Shown here piece after piece: positions 56,781 through 64,000 of a stretch of 64,000 bases of DNA. This DNA is from Halictus rubicundus (lineage: Eukaryota > Arthropoda > Insecta > Hymenoptera > Halictidae), in the NCBI RefSeq assembly GCF_050948215.1, contig NC_135152.1:6110310-6174309 (forward strand), read 5' to 3'. How positions within the stretch are numbered: position 1 is the first letter of the stretch; each line of letters starts with the position of its first letter. The position numbers and the translations under genes were made by a program. The notes under the pieces are model-generated. The model made no database searches. It was not told where the DNA came from and was given only the letters and a program-made list of their open reading frames with translations.

Positions 56781-57293
56781 ACGCGCAAAAATTGTCTGAC
56801 CCAGAAGACAATTTTAAAATCGGATAAGCCTTTCATTCTTCAAAAATTCACATTTATCCTTTTATGAATAAATTTGGCTCGTACCAGGACATTTAGGCCA
56901 CTATGCAATATTTATAACGAAATTGCTGATCCAGTTTTTATGGAAAAAATTCTCCCTTTTAACCCCATTTCTGCATCGATAAATTCTTCAGTCAGTAACA
57001 ATGTACTTTCGGCTGAAACTACACTTTTAAACTGTCGAATTACAACTTACTAAAGTAATCAATGGAAGAAATAAATTTTTACTCTGTACCAGTACCTCGT
57101 AAATGATGCAGAACATTTCTATTTTGTGTAAAGATTATCATTCGATAGCCTGGAATAATTCTAGTGCCACGAAAAGGGAAAAATTGGGGAACGCAGTTTC
57201 TCGCCAACGCGATGAAATGGCCAAGTTCGAATTTTTATATTTCGTTTCAACATCCAATATTATCGAGTCACCCCTGTTCACGAGGAGCACGAA

Positions 57294-57311
57294 CGCGCGC
57301 GCGCGCGCGCT
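57294..57311. repeat. (GC)n tract
   Basis: CGCGCGCGCGCGCGCG-type alternating run, Z-DNA-prone. Confidence 0.85.
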
Positions 57312-57619
57312 GGCGCTATCATGTTGGTAGAGAGACGGTTGCCTCGGCAGTAGGTAGAGGTCTGTAAGTAGCCGAGCAGAAAGTGTACATAGGTATAGGC
57401 GGAGACGAGGGGTTGGCAGGCAGTCCGAAGCATTGAAGGGGGTTGGAACGTGGTGGCAGTTGGCGGAAAAAGGGGGAAGGGGAAGTTGCGATTCCATCTG
57501 CCAGCCTGTCATTCTGATACTACGTAGAATGTCGGCTGTTGGCGGAGACGATCAATACATTGCAATCTATATAAAATGGCTGCAGTATCTGGAGCGTCGT
57601 GAATAAAACGCGCGGCAGC

Positions 57620-57648
57620 CCTCTCTCTTCTCCTCTCTCACTTTCGCA

Positions 57649-57703
<55 letters not shown>

Positions 57704-57713
57704 TCCCTCTCTT
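57620..57713. repeat. (CT)n microsatellite, compound
   Basis: CT-rich tract of about 94 bp with a pure core of roughly 45 bp and short CA and CC interruptions. Confidence 0.95.
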
Positions 57714-58021
57714 GAACGTCGTGGAAACGAAAACCGATGCCAGACGGGGTACGCAGACCTTCCAGACCTTTTCCCACCCCTTCCCCTCGCCCTCAAAAGG
57801 ACCTCGACCCTCCCCCCGTGTACAGCTTTTCTTTTATTTCACTGTTTCGAGTTTTTCCGGACACGAGAAACGAGGCTTCCGGAAATTCGATTTTGGGAAT
57901 TGAATCTGATACCGCCGGTGCTTGCTGGCGAAGTTATCGGGGTTGTAATTTTACTGGTGGTTCTCGTTTGAGATGTGCTACGACTGTCTTTGGGATTGTC
58001 TATGGAGATTTGGGGACCCAA

Positions 58022-58080
58022 AACAGAATATCGAATAGAATATCGGAATAGAACAGAATATCGAATAGAATGTCAGAATA
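58022..58080. repeat. AGAATATCGAAT-type short tandem repeat
   Basis: About four imperfect units of (A)GAATATCGAATA; the 15-mer CAGAATATCGAATAG recurs at 58024 and 58054. Confidence 0.75.
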
Positions 58081-58089
58081 TTACTTGGG

Positions 58090-60925
58090 AGCACGAAATT
58101 TTGAAATACACATGGCAATCTTCAACCAAGAGATAGGAAGAATATTCGATTATTTTGAAGCGATAGAAGAACCTGCGTAAGAAATTGTTACTACTGCGTT
58201 AATTTAATTTTCCTTGCCCAAAATGGGGGTGCAAAAATAGGGAATAAAGGTCTTTGACTAAACGTGACTATGAATTTTACAATTTGTGGCCTCCTTATTA
58301 TTTGAAATTTTTATTTTCATTAATCGTATTTTCTTTAGCCGAAATGGGGGTGCAGAAGTGTCTGTGGAACATTGTTGTGGATTTTACGGCTTGCTTGGTT
58401 CCTTAAAAAAAGATTATAGTAGGACATAATAGTGTCTTTACAGTGTTTAATCGTCGCCGGCAGCCTCGACTTAAATTTGACATAAAGTAATGGCGTTGGG
58501 GGAGTGGGGAGGGGGTAGTTTACACGTTAACGCGTCTCTGTTACGAAAAGATGTAAGAAAAAGGAAATACACGGTCGAATCGTCACCGTGGTGCCATCTC
58601 CGAGTAACTCGGTGATCTAGCAAAGTTCACGGTTTCTCCGTTAGATGTCGGCCATGTTACCTACTTGTTCCACCTTGGAACTTTGACTAAATATTAATCG
58701 ATGACACTTTCATTTAAGCGGAGTTTAATTTGTGCTATAATTTTTCCAACGCTGAAGAAAGTTACAGAAAAGTTTCTTATAAAGATGCGTCATCTTTTCG
58801 TCTGCTATCGATTTGTGGTTCTTGGCGTGTGGTTAACTACGCTAATCGATGATAGCTTGGGATTTAATTATTCTAAAATATTTTACTGATATTGCAGGTG
58901 GATGAAGTATCAAAGATCGGACGATAGAAATGTGAAACGGTTAAGAGGTTAACAGTGATTTTTCTTACCCATTCATGGTGGACATCCACGGCGCAGAAAC
59001 GTCAATACCGAGTCCAAATTATCAACTGAAAGGTTAAAACTTTTACAAAAATTGTACAACCACAAACAACCATTCCAATTGAATTTATCTCAACACTTGG
59101 ATAGAATAAAATGAAGAGGAGCCGAAATTAAATACAAAACTCGCGAGTTTCTTTGCGGACGCAGTCTTTAGTGCGGCGACTCACATGGTACTCGTACAAT
59201 TAACATAACACCACGGGGGAAAAAAACAAGAAAGTCTGTCTTGACGATAGAAACGAGGTGCAGGGTGATGGTTCGACTGCACGGGGGCCAGGTCGAAGCA
59301 CAACTAACCCGGGTTTCGTGCAATAAAGGGGATCATTTTGAATCTGTGTGCTGAAATTTATGGTCCCCCACCAGCACAGCCTCTACTGTAGGGCCGCGCA
59401 GTAAAGGACGGCTATTAATTTTACGTTTGCCGTGAACTGTTCACGCTCTAAGAGCCGAAGATTCAGGGGTGGCTTCGTCCTCGACGCTAGAGATCGATAC
59501 GGATCGCTTGAGCATCGAGAAACCAAAAATATTCACCCGACAATTTTACCAAAATTGAAAACATTCCTATTTTAACAGATGCAAATTTATTTCGAGTCAT
59601 AGAAATTATTACTAAACTGGAAAATTAACAACAGAGTCTCACAGATGACACGTCGAGTGTGTCGAGTGACTAAGGGTGTAATAATATGTAGAATGTATAA
59701 TGTTATGAATCTAAAGACTTTATTGTATCTTTCTAATTTTGTATTTCCGTAACCTTCTCAATTTTCAGAGGAATGAGCATCTCCGTGAACAAGTATTCAT
59801 TGTACAAATATTCCCAGTGACTTTACAACATTTGTTACTACCCAACTCACGACAACTGCAATAGATACGATGAAATCACCCTTGTCTGCAGTCGACTCGC
59901 AATCGATTGGTCAATCAAGGCCACCTGGCCGTGTACGAATGATATACGTCTTCCTTCCGATCTCTTCAAGATCGATAAACCGAATCTACATACACCCACA
60001 GACCCTACAACCCCTCAATCACACCGAATAGCTGATTAGATTCTAATTCCACCCACTCCATCCACTCATCTACATCCACATCTTCACCGACAACCTGTAA
60101 CCCGTGCTAACAACGATGTACCGCATCATTTAAATCAAAATTCCAATAAAAGTCAAGAAGAAGAACCAAAAAATTGAAAACTCACTTGTTCGGTCCGCTT
60201 CGGAAACAGAATTTGGGCCACGGGGTAGGTACACTTGAAAAATTAGGCTAAAGAGCCGAGGAGCTAGCCGAATACCACGATGTCAACCAGAAATCGTTCA
60301 ACAATGCACCACTGCACCCGCGCGCGCGTGTGCAACCGATTATACGTATGCACTGAGGATCGAAATCGTGTTTTCGAGGAACCGGACCAGGAGAAGTTCC
60401 AGGTGATGTTGGTCGGTAGCCGATCGCCGGGATTATGCTGCAGAGAAACGCCGAGGGGTAGTATCACGGGGAAATGATTTATGACCTCGGGGACCAGGTA
60501 GGGCGCCATTCAGCATCAGGCTCGTTCTCTTCTTCTCTCCTACTCCCCCCAGGAGGCACCCGGTGACTTCTACCGTGTCAATGCGTTTTCAGTTGGCCTA
60601 TTTGCGCGATACGCGTAAGATCCGACCGCCGGGTCGCGGATAAACATGATGCTTTACGATGTGAACGTACGTTTGGGCCCGGTGGTGCTTGCCGAGAGAT
60701 TTTCGGGTCGGTTCGGTGACTCTTCAGGGTGCGATCGACTCAACAACGATGCGGTGACCTAGGGTATGTTGATTCAATTTATTTAATTTTTTCGTGCGAA
60801 TCTGGTGGATGGACTTCGTGCTATTTTAGTTTTATATATTACTTTTGTACGCTGATTTTGAGACCGAAGTGTTCAATTTTTATTTTTCTTATGATGGAGT
60901 GAATTGTTTTCGAAGTATTATAATT
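58090..60925. other. Intergenic, nothing recognised
   Basis: AT-rich to about 59150, mixed after that, GC-rich at 60250-60760. No domain-bearing frame, RNA gene or element was identified. Confidence 0.4.
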
Positions 60926-60929
60926 TTAA

Positions 60930-61145
60930 CTCTTTGTAGTCAAAGCTATTTTAACTCGGAAACAAACATCTCTTAGAATATTTTTATTCTACGCGATTCT
61001 TTCCATTTTATCTGAAATTCACTCATGCAATATTTAAATATTTAATAATTAATAAAACGCAAACATATTTGGCAATGTGAAAAACATTTTGAATAATATA
61101 GCAATTTTTAGTGACGCTTCGGAGCTACCATTCGAGTGCATAGGA
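60930..61145 (+). mobile_element. TTAA-flanked MITE, copy 3
   Basis: TTAA at 60926-60929 and 61146-61149 flank a 216-bp AT-rich element. It shares ACTCATGCA, TTTAAATA..TAAT, AACATTTTGAATAATA and GCAATTTTTAGTG with the element at 13268-13500, in the same order and orientation. The right end (complement ATCCTATGCACTCGAATGGT) is better preserved than the left. Confidence 0.65.
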
Positions 61146-61149
61146 TTAA

Positions 61150-62647
61150 TAGAGAACCGACAAGGTGTAACAATTTTCTAGAAACAGTAAGAAGCTTTTT
61201 CTTTCTACAAGCTTGTTGTATGTCGATATTATTTTTATATTCTGGAGTATATTACGAATGTAGAACATTTTTTTTCGTTGGTAAAATATTGAACGACGAA
61301 AGTGATCAAGGTAACAAACACACCTCGTCTCCTCGAAAATGAGCAAACAAACAAATGACCAGATACACGTATAAAAACTTGCGATTCGGAACAATTCTAA
61401 TATTCCACGCTGAAATTGAAGATGATACATCCGCCGTGTCTTCTGGTTCGAATCGGCAAAAAACGTGATTCCCGTCATGAATTACACCCGGTCCTCATCG
61501 AATCCAGGTCCGAGAAGGTAGCAGAAGACAAAAGAAACGGTACAAGGGATCCGCTCCTACCTGCCGCGAGGGAATTAGCCCGGAGGAATCAGCTGCAGTC
61601 GCGGTCGCGATGCATAATGCAGGGGCAGGGGCGTGAATTTATGTAACTTAATTTGTAACAAGGCGACGTCCGGCTATCCGGCGGCGTCTAAGAACAGGCG
61701 AGGGGGTGTAAGAGGCGAGAGGAGCGATCACGAGGGCTACGAGCACGCGAGACAGAGTATAATAATGGTCAACCCGATGGGCAACTTTTTCACTTTGCAT
61801 GTAATAACCGCGGCACCGGGCGCGGAACGCGTTCCGACCGCGGCGGTTTAATAAAATCTCGTTGGCCTAAGAACGCGTGGGCCGATAGGGAAACCGCGGG
61901 TGAAAAGCGAAAGAGAAATTGCGGAGTGCTCGGGGTGCTGGGATAGCTGAGGGTGCCACTTGATCATGGACAAAGAACAACCTGGAACAAATGGTTCCAA
62001 ATATATACTATTCCATTTTCTATTCCAAGTTGTCGATTTTCTATTCTATTACAGGCTTGTTGAAAAGACTGGATGTTCCCTTAAGAATTTTATCGTGCTG
62101 CAAATAATCGAACAGCATCTCCAAAAGTCTTCCTTGCTTTGCGTTTAATCTATTCATTCTTCTGATGAACGAATAAAATGCACGGTGCAGTAATAAATGC
62201 AACACTTTGGAGGCTACACTTTAGAGAGGAGAAAGAAAATATTTCCAACTTCTGAAAATTATTGATAATTGTTTTACGAACTTGTTAAACCTTGTGAACA
62301 GTCCACGACAATTTATATCGGACAGGATAGTTATACAGTAACATTTTGAATGGCTGGTCGTCCAGAAATGGGAAATATTTGTCCACTTTTAACTGAGTGT
62401 TTTGATTATTAAAAAGAAAGGGAATTCAACTACGATTGAAACTAACTGAACAGACACTATTTCAATTTGTCCGTATTTCTCGCAATGAAAATTAGGAAAA
62501 GGAATTTAGCAATGACCGAATCCCACCGAACTGGCAACCGCACTGTCCAAATTGAAAATTTCCAACCCAATAATTTCCGAATTCGGAATAAACGGGGGTT
62601 TAAACAGCGACGGGGGTGCGATTACGGTTTCCGGCGAACGTTTCTCG
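61150..62647. other. Intergenic, nothing recognised
   Basis: A GC-rich islet at 61430-61960 is flanked by AT-rich DNA. A B-box-like GGTTCGAATCG at 61446 has no matching A box or cloverleaf, so no tRNA is called. Confidence 0.4.
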
Positions 62648-62699
62648 CCTCTCTCTCTCTCTTTCTCTCTCTCTCTGTCTCTTTCTCTCTCTCTCTCTC
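62648..62699. repeat. (CT)n microsatellite
   Basis: About 52 bp of CT dinucleotides with TT and GT interruptions. Confidence 0.9.
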
Positions 62700-62857
62700 G
62701 CTTCCGGTCCACGTTGTAAAATCGTGTGCCGAGCGAAATTCCGAAGGAAGCTCGGTATTCCGGGCTCGTATATCGACCGGCAGCGTTGCACTGGAATCGC
62801 CGAGGAAACGAAAAAAAGCCGGCGGGAAATGAGGGAAAAGACAGACGCGGTGTCAAG

Positions 62858-62888
62858 GCGGCGGCAGCGGCAGCGGCAGCAGCAGCTA
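62858..62888. repeat. GGCAGC/GCA trinucleotide-type repeat
   Basis: Five to six GGCAGC or GCAGCA units in a GC-rich segment. Confidence 0.8.
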
Positions 62889-62889
62889 C

Positions 62890-63843
62890 CCCGAACGATC
62901 ATCAATCATCAAGAGCGAGACAATCGAATAGCGCAGCCAACCGGTGAACAGCTGTCGCTTCGTTCAGCTCTAACCGTACACGTTACACGTTGCTACCGTG
63001 TTTTCAGAAAACTCCTCCCAAATCGACGAAAAAAAAAGAACACCGGTGCTGACCATGCGTGCGGTTTTCTTCCCGCGATGACGAAATAAATTAATCCTGC
63101 CGGTTGCCGATGATGAATTCGAGATTGATAGGACTTATCGAGCGCTCCAGAATTCGTTTTTATTCAGGAAAATATCTAAAAGTGTTGATCTTTATGGTAT
63201 TAGGGTATTTTGCAGTTCGTTAGAGCAAGAAATGCGTTCGAGTTAATTGACAGATTTGTTAGTGGTTTTTTAGGGAATATTTTCTTTTTTAATTTTAGAG
63301 AAACATAGATTTTTTCAGTGGGAAATATATTGGAGCAATGTGATTTAATTTTAATTTAATGCAGTATCGAAGACGAATTTGCGTAAAGGTGGCAACGTGA
63401 TTTGATTTTATTGTGAGCTGAGGTCTTTTGGTTTTTTTAAAGGAAATTTTGCAGTACGGCTGGCTTAGAATTTCGGGAATATTGTGGCGGTGGATGAAGG
63501 CTGGCACGCACTGTCTGCATTTCAAGGAGGCTCGATCCTCTTCACATCACATCGTATCATATCGCGACGCCGCCGTCAGATTTCGCCGTCATCCCCCGGC
63601 CGTGCTACTATATTGCCTGCTACGTTTCATAAATAACTCTCATATTACGAAAGAATACAATTTCAATATTACATCCGATGGATACGCCAATATCGTCCGT
63701 ACGAGTGATAGATAGAGGAGCGTTATTGTCTTTAGAAAAACATAACCATTTATCCTAGAAATCCGCAATAAGAACAAGAAAAATTGTCGGGCGAGATAAA
63801 TCATTCTTGGAGTCGCCGATCCTTTCGCGAATATTTAAATCGT
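62890..63843. other. Intergenic, nothing recognised
   Basis: GC-rich at first, AT-rich after 63110. No gene identified. Confidence 0.4.
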
Positions 63844-63847
63844 TTAA

Positions 63848-64000
63848 CCCTTTGCGGTCGAAACCATTCCCATTCTTTCGTTTCAGTACCTTCTGCAACA
63901 TTTCAGTCAATTATTACACCATACATAACTTTGCTAACATACTTGGAGCAGCTTTGTGACATTATTGATAAATAGGCTACAGATTTTACGCACTCGTAGC
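63848..64000 (+). mobile_element. Possible fourth TTAA element, cut by the window end
   Basis: TTAA at 63844-63847 is followed by CCCTTTGCGGTCGAAACCAT, very close to the left end of copy 1 (CCCTTTGCACTCGAAGCCAT). The interior soon diverges from copy 1 and no right end is visible before the window stops, so this may be a related family or a chimera. Confidence 0.4.

Noticed and set aside
61440..61460. B-box-like GGTTCGAATCG
   Set aside because: No A box at the right distance and no cloverleaf.
12250..64000. Search for a second Hox gene (zen/Hox3) downstream of Dfd
   Set aside because: No WFQNRR-encoding sequence or other homeodomain helix 3 was found in any frame outside 8773-8952.
1..64000. 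CRISPR array, operon or bacterial-style defence system
   Set aside because: The sequence is eukaryotic, the repeats are satellites, microsatellites and MITEs, and no gene cluster is present.

Overview
The window looks like nuclear DNA of an insect, most likely a hymenopteran (bee, wasp or ant). It has a spliced eukaryotic gene, AT-rich non-coding DNA, many long (GA/CT)n microsatellites and small TTAA-flanked inverted-repeat elements. The species cannot be fixed from sequence reading alone. The only protein-coding gene I can support is the Hox gene Deformed (Dfd, Hox4 paralogue group), on the + strand in two coding exons (1216-2134 and 8744-9438). They are separated by a 6.6 kb intron that interrupts the coding sequence between the YPWM motif and the homeodomain. 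The predicted protein is 537 residues.

Layout. 1-1215: GC-rich upstream region and probable 5' leader, with a CT tract and short upstream ORFs. 1216-9438: Dfd. 9439 to about 12240: probable long 3' UTR ending at a cluster of AATAAA signals. About 12250-64000: more than 51 kb with no protein gene I can recognise. This large downstream interval holds one clear RNA gene, a mir-993 hairpin at about 38700-38781 on the - strand. It also holds small non-autonomous transposon remnants (three copies of one TTAA-flanked element, two other TTAA-type elements, a fold-back element, a Tc1/mariner-like remnant), a 234-bp tandem satellite (47345-48370), several older degenerate tandem arrays, and about a dozen GA/CT microsatellites.

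How the parts fit. From memory, mir-993 belongs to arthropod Hox clusters and lies between Hox3/zen and Dfd. Its presence about 26 kb past the Dfd polyadenylation signals therefore supports a Hox-cluster location, with the 3' side of Dfd facing the anterior (zen/pb/lab) end. The miRNA is on the strand opposite to Dfd, so the two units converge. GC-rich islets alternate with AT-rich DNA and are plausible places for Hox enhancers, but nothing in the sequence proves it. No zen homeobox, no mir-10, no tRNA or rRNA gene, no CRISPR array and no operon-like gene system is visible. I found no credible previously undescribed multi-gene system. The most interesting leads are the convergent mir-993, an in-frame extension after the Dfd stop codon, and the repeat families.
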